DNA of 64,000 bases from DATEOR01 sp963766725 (GCA_963766725.1 CAVYBK010000015.1:1-64000), one strand, 5' to 3'. Numbered from the stretch's first letter, positions 1-9,000 are shown. A program made the numbers and translations. Notes: a model not told the origin generated them from the sequence alone.

Positions 1-1455
1 GGCGTCGCCGTCCTGCCCTTTCTCGGCGAGTCTCTGATCCCGACCTTCAAGGAGCGGGACTTCCTCGGGGCACTGGATCACGAAGCCCGGCACCTCCCTC
101 ACGGAGGAGCGCCGCATCGTCACCCGCGCCAGCCGTGAGCTCCGTTCCATTCCGGGAGTACAGCACTTCGGATCGCACATCGGACAGGCGTTCCTCGCCG
201 ACGAGACCGTGGGCGTCAACTCGGCGGAATGGATCGCGATCGATCCGTCGGCCGACTACGAGAAGACGCTCAGCTCGATCGAGGAGACCGTCGATAGCTA
301 CCCGGGCATCTTCCACGACATCCAGACGTACTTGAACGAGCGGATCGACGAGGTTCTCGCCGGCAGAGCGAGCCGATCGTCGTACGGGTCTTCGGCCCGG
401 ACCTGGAGGTCCTTCGGCAGAAGGCGGACCTGATCAGGGACGTCATCGCCCAGATCGACGGCATCGCCGACCCGATCGTCGAGTTTCAGGAGGGCGTTCC
501 GCAGGTGCAGGTCGAGGTCGACCTCGCGGCGGCGCGGCGGTACGGAGTGAAGCCGGGCGACGTCCGACGAGCCTCGGCGACGTTTCTCGAGGGCGAAGAG
601 GTCGGGGACATCTCCGCGGCGGCCGAGCATACGACGTACACGTCTGGAGCACGCCCGAGACGCGCAACAGCCTGAACAGCGTCGGGGAGCTGCCGATCGA
701 TACGCCCGGTGGCGGCCATGTCGCGCTCGGCAAGGTCGCCGACGTCCGCGTGCGGGCCGACCCAAATGTCGTGCACCACGAAGGGCTCTCGAGGAGTATC
801 GACGTCCTCGCGAGCGCCGACGGGGGCGATCTGGGCTCGGTCGCGCGCGAGGTCGAAGCCCGCGTGCGGCAGATCCAATTCCCGATCGGTTACCAGCAGA
901 GTTCCTCGGCGAGTACAAGGAACGCCAGGCGGCGTTCAACCGCATGCTCGTCTTCGGCATCGGCGCTGCCCTCATCATCTTCCTCCTGCTCCAGGCGTCC
1001 TTCCGCGATTGGCGACTCGCGGCGCTTTCCTTCGTCACTCTGCCGATGGCGCTCGTCGGCGGCGGCTGGCCGCGTTCGCGAGCGACGGGATTCTCTCGCT
1101 CGGCTCGCTCGTCGGCTTCTACACAGTCTTTGGGATCGCCGCCCGGAACGGCATCCTCATGATCAACCACTTCCAGTACCTCGAGCGCGAGGAAGGCCAG
1201 GCGTTCGGCACGGCGCTCGTCCTCCGCGGCGCCCGGGAGCGCCTGTCGCCGATCCTCATGACGACGCTCGCCACGGGGCTCGCACTCGTGCCACTGGTCG
1301 TCGCCGGGCGGATCCCCGGGCACGAGATCGAGTACCCGCTCGCGGTCGTCATCCTTGGCGGCCTCGTCACATCGACGCTGCTCAATTTGTTCGTCCTGCC
1401 GACCCTTTATCTGCGCTTCGGAAGAAGGACGGATACGCGGGCCTCTATCGCCTAG
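1..1455 (+). pseudogene. RND heavy-metal efflux pump (CusA/CzcA type), C-terminal half, frame-broken
   Basis: Inner-membrane proton-driven metal efflux pump of the HME-RND family. The window opens inside the gene, near the start of the second periplasmic half (PFLGESLIPTFKERDF). Conserved segments continue in changing frames: a porter domain, then transmembrane segments ending with VFGIAARNGILMINHF and PLAVVILGGLVTSTLLNLF. I need shifts near bases 66, 365, 630, 900 and 1063 to join one protein that ends at the TAG at 1453-1455. Five shifts in 1.4 kb is denser than elsewhere in the window, so true decay or poor contig-end sequence are both possible. The two-component pair downstream fits a metal-response locus. 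Confidence 0.8.
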
Positions 1456-1738
1456 AGAATCGTGACCGCATCGCAGGTGACGGCCGAGCTTCGCGAACGG
1501 CCGCCAGATCCTGCTGCTCGTCGTCGCCATCGCGCTCTCGGTCGGGATGGGGCCGTCGTTCGCGATGCTCCGCGCATGGGCCTCGGCAAGGCGGCGGAAC
1601 TCGCCGCAGGCGTCGAGGGGCGGCGCACAGGAGTCGCCACCCGGCTCTGCACTCGTTGGCATCGGAAGATCAACGCAGGATGAAGCCTTGTGGGAGGCTT
1701 TCATCGTTGGTTCATGGCGGAAATGTCATCGTGAAGCG
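1456..1738. other. Intergenic stretch with no convincing gene
   Basis: Frame 2 encodes a short hydrophobic run (ILLLVVAIALSVGMG, near 1510-1555) that could be a remnant membrane segment. It has no start, no ribosome binding site and no recognisable family. The segment probably carries the promoter of the following two-component operon. Confidence 0.4.
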
Positions 1739-2419
1739 ATGCGCGTCTTGGTTGTCGAGGACGAAATGCGGATGGCAACCCTGATCCGACGAGGGCTCGT
1801 ACAGGAGGGCTTCGCGGCAGACCTCGCTGGAACCGGCGAAGATGCGCTCTGGATGGCCGCGGCGCACGACTACGACGCGATCGTGCTCGACGTCATGCTT
1901 CCCGGGTTCAACGGCTTCGAGACTTGCCGGCGTCTCCGTAGCGGGGGCGTCTGGGCACCCGTGCTCATGCTCACTGCGCGCGACTCCGTCGAGGACCGGG
2001 TCGCCGGCCTCGACACGGGCGCCGACGACTACCTCGTAAAGCCGTTCGCCTTCGCCGAGCTCCTCGCGCGCCTCCGCGCCCTCGTACGCCGAGGCGACCT
2101 CGAGCGCCCGAGCGTACTGTCCGTCGGCGACCTCACGCTCGACCCCGCGAGTCGGGAGGTCGCGCGGGACGGCGCGGAGATCCCGCTCTCCGCGAAGGAA
2201 TTCGCGCTTCTGGAAACGTTCATGCGCCGCCCGGGCGAGGTCCTATCGCGCATCTACCTCCTCGAGCACGCCTGGGATTTCGCCTACGAGAACCGGTCGA
2301 ACGTCGTCGACGTCTTCGTCCGACATCTCCGGCGAAAGATCGACGAGCCCTTCGGCCGGCGGTCGATCGAAACCGTGAGAGGGATCGGCTACCGCCTCCG
2401 GTCCGACGGCGGAGCGTGA
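1739..2419 (+). CDS. OmpR/PhoB-family response regulator
   Basis: Cytoplasmic DNA-binding response regulator of 226 residues. The receiver domain (about 1-115) has the acidic pair in VVEDE, phospho-acceptor Asp51 (IVLDVMLPG), Thr79 and Lys101 (DDYLVKPF). A winged-helix effector follows (about 130-225), ending with the typical VRGIGYRL. The ATG at 1739 begins exactly at the MRVLVVEDE motif; the reading frame is open further upstream, but that part is unlike the family. The last bases overlap the kinase start in GTGA, so the pair is translationally coupled. The RND pump upstream suggests metal-responsive control, which is inference. Confidence 0.95.
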   Translation: MRVLVVEDEMRMATLIRRGLVQEGFAADLAGTGEDALWMAAAHDYDAIVLDVMLPGFNGFETCRRLRSGGVWAPVLMLTARDSVEDRVAGLDTGADDYLVKPFAFAELLARLRALVRRGDLERPSVLSVGDLTLDPASREVARDGAEIPLSAKEFALLETFMRRPGEVLSRIYLLEHAWDFAYENRSNVVDVFVRHLRRKIDEPFGRRSIETVRGIGYRLRSDGGA

Positions 2420-3831
2420 GCCGCCTCCCCATCCGCTTGCGCGTGGCGGCGGTGTTCGCCATCTCTATGGCGGTCGTGCTCGCCGGGATCGCGTCGTTTC
2501 TCTATGCGCGACTCGGATCCGACCTCTCGGCCGCGCACGACCGCGAGCTCCGCCTGCGCGCACAGGACCTGGCAGCGCTTATCCGCGATCCGAACGACTC
2601 ACTCGCAGACGCGGCCGGCGCGCCCCTCATCGAGCAGGGAGAGAGCTATGCACAGCTCCTCGATGCCCAGGCGCGCGTCCTCGATGCGACCCGCCCGCTC
2701 GGCGACACCCCCCTACTCGATCGCGAGGACCTCGCCGCGGCTCGCGACGGGCCCATCTTCCGTGAGCTGCCGTCGATTCCGGGGCTCGACGAGCGCTCGC
2801 GGATCCTCGCGATCCCCGTCGAGCGCAACGGCGAGCACCTCGTGCTCGTCGTCGGCGCGACGCTCGAGGACCGAGCCGAGACGCTGGAGAGCCTACGCAC
2901 GCTCCTCTTCGTTACCGGGCCGATCGGGCTCGCGCTCGCCACTCTCGCCGGCTACTTCCTCGCCGGGCTCTCTCTGCGCCCAGTCGAGTCGATGCGGCGC
3001 CGGGCCGAGGAGATCTCAGCCGAGACGCCGGGTGACCGCTTGCCGGTGCCTGCGACCCGCGACGAGATCGAGCGCCTCGGGCGGACGTTGAACGAGATGC
3101 TCACCCGGCTTCACTCGGCCCTCGACCGCGAGCGGGACTTCGTCGCCGATGCCGGCCACGAGCTCCGCACGCCCCTCGCGCTCCTGCGGACCGAGCTCGA
3201 GCTCGCCACTCGGCAGGGCGGATCGGCCGAGGAGCTGCGGGTCGCCATGCGCTCGGCCTCGCAGGAAGCGGAGCGCCTTGCGCTGCTCGCGGAGGATCTA
3301 CTCCTTATCGCCCGTTCGGACCGGGGCCGCCTTCCGCTTCGCGTCGAGGAGCTCGAGCTCGACGCGCTCTTCGAAACGATGCTCGCCCGCTTCGCGTGGC
3401 GCGCGGCCGACGCTGGCCGACACCTTGACGCCGAGCCGGCGAGAGGCCTGCGCATCGAGGGCGACCGCATCCGGCTCGAGCAGGCCCTCTCGAACCTGGT
3501 CGACAACGCGCTGCGCTACGGCGAGGGCGACGTCAGGCTCTACGGGACGTGCGGCGAGACCACCGAGCTCCACGTCGTCGACAGCGGGCCGGGCTTCCCG
3601 CCGGACTTCTCCGAGCAGGCATTCGAGCGCTTCACTCGCGCGGACACTGCGCGCGGGCGCGGCGGCGCGGGGCTCGGGCTTTCGATCGTGCGCACGATCG
3701 CCGAGGCCCACGGCGGCACGGCGGGGGCGCTCAACTCACCGTCTGGAGGGGTCAACGCTTGGATCTCGCTCCCGGCGGCCGCCGCCGACGGCGCCGCTGC
3801 TTCGGCCCGCGGCTCGAGGGAGCCCGTATAG
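2416..3831 (+). CDS. Sensor histidine kinase (HAMP, HisKA, HATPase)
   Basis: Membrane sensor kinase of 471 residues and likely partner of the preceding regulator. Transmembrane helices lie near residues 11-31 and 163-185, enclosing an extracytoplasmic sensor of about 130 residues. HAMP follows, then the phospho-acceptor His248 in DAGHELRTP. The ATPase domain shows the N box (ALSNLVDNALRYG), G1 box (VDSGPGFP) and G2 box (GGAGLGLSIV). The GTG start overlaps the regulator stop by four bases. The architecture is that of heavy-metal or general envelope sensors; the ligand cannot be told from sequence. Confidence 0.95.
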   Translation: MSRLPIRLRVAAVFAISMAVVLAGIASFLYARLGSDLSAAHDRELRLRAQDLAALIRDPNDSLADAAGAPLIEQGESYAQLLDAQARVLDATRPLGDTPLLDREDLAAARDGPIFRELPSIPGLDERSRILAIPVERNGEHLVLVVGATLEDRAETLESLRTLLFVTGPIGLALATLAGYFLAGLSLRPVESMRRRAEEISAETPGDRLPVPATRDEIERLGRTLNEMLTRLHSALDRERDFVADAGHELRTPLALLRTELELATRQGGSAEELRVAMRSASQEAERLALLAEDLLLIARSDRGRLPLRVEELELDALFETMLARFAWRAADAGRHLDAEPARGLRIEGDRIRLEQALSNLVDNALRYGEGDVRLYGTCGETTELHVVDSGPGFPPDFSEQAFERFTRADTARGRGGAGLGLSIVRTIAEAHGGTAGALNSPSGGVNAWISLPAAAADGAAASARGSREPV

Positions 3832-3842
3832 GCCCGACGTCA

Positions 3843-3970
3843 GGACCGGCTCACGGCCTCCTGGACTCTTCGGCGAGGCGTGGATGCAGACGATGTCCAG
3901 CCGCTCCTTGCCGACGTTCTTGAAGTGCAGCGTGTTCGGGCCCACCATCGCGATGTCGCCGGGCAAGCCT
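3843..3970 (-). pseudogene. Cupin-domain C-terminal remnant
   Basis: The minus strand encodes GDIAMVGPNTLHFKNVGKE followed by LDIVCIHASP, the last strands of a small cupin beta barrel (normally about 110 residues). No N-terminal cupin motif or start codon is present in any frame nearby, and the frame runs on without the expected stop. I read it as a fragment left by deletion. Confidence 0.5.
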
Positions 3971-4069
3971 CGCAGGCGCCCGGCCGCCGAGCGCCGAAAA
4001 TCAACTCCCGTTCTGAGCGGCGCAGGTGCTGACGGAGATGTCGCGCCGACTGTGGTCCCCGCGCGTGTT

Positions 4070-4557
4070 GCTGGCACTTCGGCCAGTACAGCGAGGTCTA
4101 CGAGGAGGGCGAATTTAGCGGCGGAAGCGCGTGGTTCGTGGGCGCCCTGGTCGGCGCCAAGGCCGGCATCATGATGAAAGCGAATCCCGAGCTCGGCAGC
4201 CCTGCCAATTCGGAAGGATTCGTGCCCGCCCCTTACTTCTGGGACGACTGGGCCATGGTGTGCGAGGTCGGGGAGCGCACGTGCGTGCCGGTCGACTGCT
4301 TCGACGACGTGCTCGTGACCGACGAGTTCGAGCCGAGGAAGGCGGGGGCGCACCAGCTCAAGTACTACGCCCGCGGCATCGGCAACATCCGCACGGGCTG
4401 GCGGGGTAGCGACCCCGACCGCGAGGTGCTCGTCCTCGCCAAGTCGAGCATCTCGGACCGGAGGGGCTGGCGGCAGGAGCCGCGCGGCGCTTGCGCTCGA
4501 GAATCGACCGTGTACGGACGCACCGGGCCGGCGGAGCCGAGAACCGCCGAGGGGTAG
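4070..4557 (+). pseudogene. Truncated secreted-protein remnant of an uncharacterised actinobacterial family
   Basis: Starting near 4070 the frame reads WHFGQYSEVYEEGEF, then an Ala/Gly segment (VGALVGAKAGIMM), VPVDCFDDVLVTDEFEP and HQLKYYARGIGNI. This resembles the C-terminal two thirds of actinobacterial secreted proteins with a pattern like WYFGE...PAGTFxDCLxTxEWTPLEP...YAPGIGxV; I recall the pattern but know no family name. The signal peptide and N-terminal third are missing and upstream sequence has no start. The GTG at 4138 is internal to the homology, so I do not call an intact gene. Confidence 0.5.
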
Positions 4558-4580
4558 CAGTGAGCCGCTCCGCTGCTGAC

Positions 4581-4850
4581 TCAGGCGGCCTGCCCGGACT
4601 GCGCCCGGGTGACGCGCGCGTGGGCGCGGCAGAGCTCTCCGGGGACGTCCTCGGCGAGGACGTCGCAGTAGCCCTGGGCGTAGGCCGCGCGGAGAAAGGC
4701 CGCCACGACCTCGAGCGTGAGTTCATCGAACCTCGCGAGCTCGGCCCAGAGCGCCGCGAGGCGAACGTCGACGTCGAGCTCGAGGAGCTCGACGGCTGAG
4801 GCCTCGTGTGCGAGCGCTCGTCTACTCGTCGGCTGTCTGGGCGTGGCCAT
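4581..4850 (-). CDS. Small hypothetical protein, 89 residues
   Basis: I do not recognise a family. The predicted product is helical and acidic in the middle (residues about 20-75, VELLELDVDVRLAALWAELA), without signal peptide or membrane segment. It starts with ATG at 4850 and stops with TGA. Nothing nearby clarifies its role; it stands between the remnants and the next minus-strand gene. The biased codon pattern and regular amphipathic composition make it likelier than a chance frame. Confidence 0.55.
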   Translation of the reverse strand: MATPRQPTSRRALAHEASAVELLELDVDVRLAALWAELARFDELTLEVVAAFLRAAYAQGYCDVLAEDVPGELCRAHARVTRAQSGQAA

Positions 4851-4984
4851 GCTGTGTTCAGCTATGCGGGGGTGATGAACGGTCTTCGGCCGTCATCTTC
4901 TCGTCTTGTTCTAGCGGCACCGGATGAAAACTTCGTGAGCAGTGCCGCTTCTGCGCGAGCATCATCCGCTGCAGTCCCTCCGGG

Positions 4985-6049
4985 TCAGAGGAACAGCAGC
5001 TGAATCAGGACGGCCCAGGCAGCGCCGACGATGGCGATCAGCGCGGCGAGTCCCGACAACTCTGCTCCACGGACGTCCACGAATCCGCGCACCGCGCTCG
5101 GAAGGACGTTCCGCGGGGCACGGGCCGCAAGCCAGAGAAATCCGGCGATCCCAGCTAGGAGGACGGGCAGCCAGTAGACGGGGCCCGACGGGGAGGGCAA
5201 TGGCCAGGGGAACAGCGGCGCTAGCTTGGATCCACTCGGGCCGCTTTCTGCGGGGCGCCCGGTGTGGACAGAAGCATCGCTGATGCCCGCGATTTGCGAC
5301 CGCCCGTCACTTGAGGTCGCGGGGAGGCTGGCAGCACCGCTTGGCAGCGAGATCTCGGCCGGCGGTCGAGAGGCCGCGAGCGCCTTGAGGAGCGGTGTCA
5401 ATCGCCTGACGGCAGCGCGCTCCCGGTGGGTCAGACCCCCTCTGCGGAGCCTGCGTATCTCTTGCCGAATCAAGCGCAAGATCTGTGTCCGCAGGCTCGG
5501 CGAAGCGGTTGCGAGGAGGGCGCGCAGCCGCGCGCTGCTCGCCCGGACGTCAACTCCGGATTCGATGCGCTCGAGGAGCCGCTCGTATTGGCGAGGAAGG
5601 CGGTCGAACCTTGTCCGGGGCGACCCCCGATTCGAGGCTGATCCATCTCCCGACGATGAGGAACTCCTGCTCGAGGTCGAGTTCGATCCCGAGCCTCCAC
5701 TCGAAGAGGTACCGCCCGCCGCCGAATCGCTCGACCCGGAAAGGGCACCGGTGATCGAATCAGTTGCCGAATCGAGCAGGGACGATCCGGAGCCACTGCC
5801 ACCGTCAGAGGTGGTCCCGCCGGTGACGCTGCCGGTCGTATCGTTCACCGTTCCGGCGACGTCCTCGGCAGCGTCGTTGACAGTACCTGTCACGCCATCG
5901 GCCGCATCTCCGACGCTGTTCGTGAGGTCAGAGGCCTGCCCGGAGCTCAGCGTGTCGGCGGGATCGAGCTGGACCCCGGCAACAGCGCTGCCGGACAGCC
6001 CTCCAAAGACAAGCGAAACAAGCAGGATGCGAATCGCCGCAGACGTCAT
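4985..6049 (-). CDS. Secreted or membrane-anchored protein with low-complexity region
   Basis: Unrecognised 354-residue protein. I start it at the ATG at 6049, which gives a clear signal peptide (about residues 1-24, ILLVSLVFGGLSGSAVAG); a longer frame upstream adds 46 atypical residues. After the signal comes a region with imperfect repeats (VNDAAEDVAGT, VNDTTGSVTGG), then a Gly/Ser-rich stretch, a basic helical segment (IRQEIRRLRRGGLTHRER) and two C-terminal membrane helices. A wall-spanning or surface protein is plausible, but there is no catalytic motif. It may be co-oriented with the beta-propeller gene upstream. Confidence 0.75.
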   Translation of the reverse strand: MTSAAIRILLVSLVFGGLSGSAVAGVQLDPADTLSSGQASDLTNSVGDAADGVTGTVNDAAEDVAGTVNDTTGSVTGGTTSDGGSGSGSSLLDSATDSITGALSGSSDSAAGGTSSSGGSGSNSTSSRSSSSSGDGSASNRGSPRTRFDRLPRQYERLLERIESGVDVRASSARLRALLATASPSLRTQILRLIRQEIRRLRRGGLTHRERAAVRRLTPLLKALAASRPPAEISLPSGAASLPATSSDGRSQIAGISDASVHTGRPAESGPSGSKLAPLFPWPLPSPSGPVYWLPVLLAGIAGFLWLAARAPRNVLPSAVRGFVDVRGAELSGLAALIAIVGAAWAVLIQLLFL

Positions 6050-6223
6050 CCTGGTAAGGCGGTACCCCCAGTCTGTGGCACTAAACCGCCCGAAGTGGTG
6101 AAACCTATGAGACCGCGGGACAGGTATCAGGCGCAAACTCAGCGCTGCGAGCGACCTACTTGACGGCACCGAAGAGAACACCACCATCAGTTGCTCCCAC
6201 GTATCGACGTTGAAGTCTTGCTC
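6050..6223. other. Intergenic leader of the 4985-6049 gene
   Basis: On the minus strand a possible stem (GGCGGT pairing with ACCGCC) lies just before the ATG at 6049. I compared it mentally with common riboswitch signatures and could not match one. No gene is seen. Confidence 0.3.
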
Positions 6224-7135
6224 TCACCCTCTAGCGTCGAAGACGTAGACGGCGTGCCTGAGAGGATCCCCCTTCGGCCGCGAGTCATAGCCATCGCTCA
6301 CGAAGAATTGATCGCCGATCGTCGCCACTGCCCGAGAATCGCGAATGCCGAACGGCGTCAGGTCGAATGTCCACCCGCTCACGACGGTCTTCGTCGCCCA
6401 GTCGATCCGGATCAGCTTTTCGCTGTTCACTGTGACGAAGAGATCGGCACCGTCGGGCGAGAAGTCCATTCCCGTGATCCCACTGACCCCGCCAACCCTG
6501 AACGAGGGACTCGCGGTACCGGACGCGTAGTCGAATGATCGCATATCCCGACCCTTGCCCACGTAGATCTTTCCGTCGGTGGGGCTCCAGGCGGCACCGG
6601 TGTAGTCCGCGCCCGTAGGCAGGGGCTGATACGACTCGACCTGGAACTGCCCCGACTGACGCGTCAGTCGGAAGGCGGTCGGCAGGATCGAGGAAGTGCA
6701 GCATTTCCCGGAGAAGACGTACAGCACGTCATTCGCTCGGTCGTAGGCGATCGACTCGAAGTCATTCGTCCGATCCGTGCCGGCCGCGGGTCCGCCGCCG
6801 AACCTCGGGGCGTTGTTGAATACGCTCCGGGCGATCGTCCGCTTGAGGGCTCCGGTCGCCGGGTCGACCTCGTAGATCTTCTTCTTGCCGTCGTCGGCGA
6901 GCCAAAGGGAGTTGTCAGAGGGAACGAACGCGCTCCCTTCGTTGTCACCCATCGACACGGAGCTTCCGGTGAAGGGCGACGTTTGGATCGTCCCGTCGAG
7001 CTCGAGCGTCGCGGCGAAGGCAGCATGGGCAGGAAGAAGAAACGCCGTGATCGCGACGGCGATCAGCGCCGCCCGGCGCCACTTCGTGGAGCCTGCGAGA
7101 ACCTCGCGAGTGCAAGTCAAAACGGCTTTGGACAT
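6224..7135 (-). CDS. Secreted beta-propeller protein
   Basis: Predicted exported protein of 303 residues. The ATG at 7135 gives a long basic N-terminus and a signal peptide ending in AHAAFA. The mature part has repeated propeller-like blades: SLWLADDGKKKIYEVDPATG, DFESIAYDRANDVLYVFSG, GKIYVGKGRDMRSFDYASG and GITGMDFSPDGADLFVTV. Such folds are seen in NHL, SMP-30 and phytase-like proteins, but no catalytic signature of any of them is clear. A two-Cys motif (KCCTS) is notable. Function unknown. Confidence 0.8.
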   Translation of the reverse strand: MSKAVLTCTREVLAGSTKWRRAALIAVAITAFLLPAHAAFAATLELDGTIQTSPFTGSSVSMGDNEGSAFVPSDNSLWLADDGKKKIYEVDPATGALKRTIARSVFNNAPRFGGGPAAGTDRTNDFESIAYDRANDVLYVFSGKCCTSSILPTAFRLTRQSGQFQVESYQPLPTGADYTGAAWSPTDGKIYVGKGRDMRSFDYASGTASPSFRVGGVSGITGMDFSPDGADLFVTVNSEKLIRIDWATKTVVSGWTFDLTPFGIRDSRAVATIGDQFFVSDGYDSRPKGDPLRHAVYVFDARG

Positions 7136-7215
7136 GAGGCGCCCCCAATCCCCGGAAACAGCACCCAAGGGTAGCAGCGATCCCACATACCTTTTGAAGG
7201 GCCCGGTTGCGGTCG

Positions 7216-7266
7216 GCCACAGCGTGGCAGCCCCACCGCGGGTAGGTTCGACTCCTGCCCGCTCCG
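7216..7266 (+). other. tRNA-like 3' half (T-arm hairpin), possible tRNA remnant
   Basis: A five-base stem with three-base loop (7216-7228, GCCAC/GTGGC) is followed by a nine-base stem closed on the loop TTCGACT (7238-7262) and then TCCG. The core AGGTTCGACTCCTG matches a tRNA T-arm and is the same as I recall for the E. coli selC T-arm. The acceptor 5' strand (GGAGCGG) is absent upstream, so no complete tRNA can be folded. Confidence 0.35.
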
Positions 7267-7280
7267 TTGCCGAAGACTCG

Positions 7281-7461
7281 CGGTTGACGCATCCCTCGAC
7301 GAGGCAGAGAATTCCCCGGGGTCCGGAGAAGGAGGTCGGCGTGTCCTTGGAACGTGAAGGGCGAGCGGGCGCGGGCTCTGACTTGCAGTTGACGTTGGCG
7401 AGGCGGAGAATCCCGCCCTGGTCGCGCGAAGGAGGTCGGCATGTCCTGGAACGTGAAAGGC
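7281..7461 (+). repeat. Imperfect duplication of a gene leader (promoter, RBS and start)
   Basis: Two tandem copies about 100 bases apart: 7281-7362 and 7386-7461. Both hold a TTGACG element, GAGGCRGAGAAT, GAAGGAGGTCGGC and then a start codon followed by TCC..GGAACGTGAARGGC. The first copy starts with GTG and is shifted by one base after two codons; the second is the real start of the DUF1326 gene. Confidence 0.75.
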
Positions 7462-8045
7462 AGTTACGTGGAAACCTGCTCCTGCGAGCTCATGTGCCCG
7501 TGCAACATGTCTTTGGATCACGGCGCCACCTACGACTTCTGCCGTGTGACGCTCGTCTTCGACATCCGTGAAGGGGAGGTCGAGGGCACCGACGTCGGTG
7601 GGCTCAAGGTGGCGGCGATCGCCGACACGCCGAAGGTCATGACCGAGGGCAACTGGCGCCTCGGCATCTTCGTCGACGAGAACGCGACGGACGAGCAGGC
7701 CGACAAGCTCGTGGGTGTCTTCAGCGGAGCAGCTCGGAGGCCCGATGGCGGCGCTCGGCGCCGCTCGTCGGCGAGATGCTCGGCGTCGAGCGGGCGCGGT
7801 TCGAGGTCGAGCACGACGGTCTACGGCATCACGTTCGCATCGGTGACGCGATCGAATTCGAGATCGAGGACATCGTGCCCTTCGGGGTCGAGACCGGTGA
7901 GCCCGTTCGTTTCCACGGGATGTTCCACCCGGTCGGGTCCGATCTGACGATGGCCGAGGCGAAGAGCTCGCGGATCAATGCGTTCGGCATCGAGTTCGAA
8001 GGGAAGACCGGCCTCTCGACGGCCGAGTTTTCCTGGGCCGCCTGA
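7441..8045 (+). CDS. DUF1326 domain protein (two frameshifts)
   Basis: Cytoplasmic protein of about 200 residues of the DUF1326 family. The N-terminus carries the family cysteine motif CSCELMCPC (residues about 13-21), likely a metal or thiol site. The frame changes near 7728 and 7766; removing one base at each joins the N-terminal half to the C-terminal part beginning MLGVERARFEVEHDG. GAAGGAGG precedes the ATG at 7441. Family members are usually paired with DUF2182 membrane proteins, as here (the next gene starts nine bases on). The biochemical role of the pair is not established to my knowledge. Confidence 0.8.
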
Positions 8046-8054
8046 CCCGGCGCG

Positions 8055-8978
8055 ATGAGCACCTATCCGGCTCCGCAGCGCTCGGGATTGCGGGTCACCC
8101 CGGTGACGGTGGCGATCCTGCTGCTCGGAGCTGCGCTCGTCACCTGGATCGTCACGGTCGACCGGATGCGCGGGATGGACGCCGGTCCGGGCACGGATCT
8201 CGGCGGCCTGGCCTGGTTCACGGGGATCTGGGTCACGATGATGGCGGCGATGATGCTTCCGTCGGCCGCGCCGATGGTGCTGCTCTTCCACCGAGTCTCG
8301 ACCGAGCGCGCCAAGCGCGGGCAGACAGCAGTGCCGACCTGGATGTTCTGCCTCAGCTACCTCGCCGTGTGGACCCTGTACGGGCTCGCGGCCTACGGCC
8401 TTTATCGGCTGATCGTGCACTTCGACTTCGGCTTCCTCGAATGGGACAGCGGCGGCCGCTACGTCGCCGGTGCCGCCATTGCGGCAGCGGGGCTGTACGA
8501 GTTGACGCCGCTCAAGTCCGTCTGCCTCCGCCACTGTCGGACGCCGTTGCACTTCGTCATGGGCCACTGGCGGGAGGGGCGGCTCGGCGCCGTACGGATG
8601 GGCCTGGAGCACGGCGCATACTGCGTCGGGTGTTGCTGGGGCCTCATGGTCGTCCTGTTCGCGCTCGGCGTCATGAGCCTCACCTGGATGGCGGTGGTAG
8701 CCGTGCTGATCCTCGCGCAGAAGCTCCTTCCGCACGGGGAGCGACTCACACGCGTGTTCGCCGTCCTCTTCCTGGCCGCCGGGATCTGGGTCGCGTCGGC
8801 GCCGGGCAGCGTCCCCGGCCTGACGCTGCCCGATTCGGACGCGGCGCAACGGGCCCGTATGCGCATGATGGGCGTGACGCCGGGAAGCGAGATGAAGCCG
8901 GGTGAGCAGATGCAGCCCGGGAGCAACATGCAGCCCGAGACCGGGATGCAGCCGGATCCGATGGAGCCGGGCGGCTAG
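8055..8978 (+). CDS. DUF2182 predicted metal-binding membrane protein
   Basis: Integral membrane protein of 307 residues with about six to seven helices. Family marks are MMAAMMLPS, CLRHCRTP and YCVGCCW, giving paired Cys and Met residues in or near the membrane that suggest metal handling. After the last helix (about residue 250) the protein ends in a hydrophilic tail with regularly spaced methionines (MKPGEQMQPGSNMQPETG). It is adjacent to DUF1326, its usual partner. The metal is not known; Met-rich tails in other proteins often bind copper, so copper is only a guess. Confidence 0.85.
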   Translation: MSTYPAPQRSGLRVTPVTVAILLLGAALVTWIVTVDRMRGMDAGPGTDLGGLAWFTGIWVTMMAAMMLPSAAPMVLLFHRVSTERAKRGQTAVPTWMFCLSYLAVWTLYGLAAYGLYRLIVHFDFGFLEWDSGGRYVAGAAIAAAGLYELTPLKSVCLRHCRTPLHFVMGHWREGRLGAVRMGLEHGAYCVGCCWGLMVVLFALGVMSLTWMAVVAVLILAQKLLPHGERLTRVFAVLFLAAGIWVASAPGSVPGLTLPDSDAAQRARMRMMGVTPGSEMKPGEQMQPGSNMQPETGMQPDPMEPGG

Positions 8979-9000
8979 ACCCGGTCAGCTCGGGCCCCGG

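Noticed and set aside
6050..6223. Riboswitch before the secreted protein gene
   Set aside because: Only one short stem is visible and no conserved core of a known class could be matched.
7170..7270. Complete tRNA gene, perhaps selC
   Set aside because: The T-arm is good, but no 5' acceptor strand, D-arm or UCA anticodon arm can be placed upstream on either strand.
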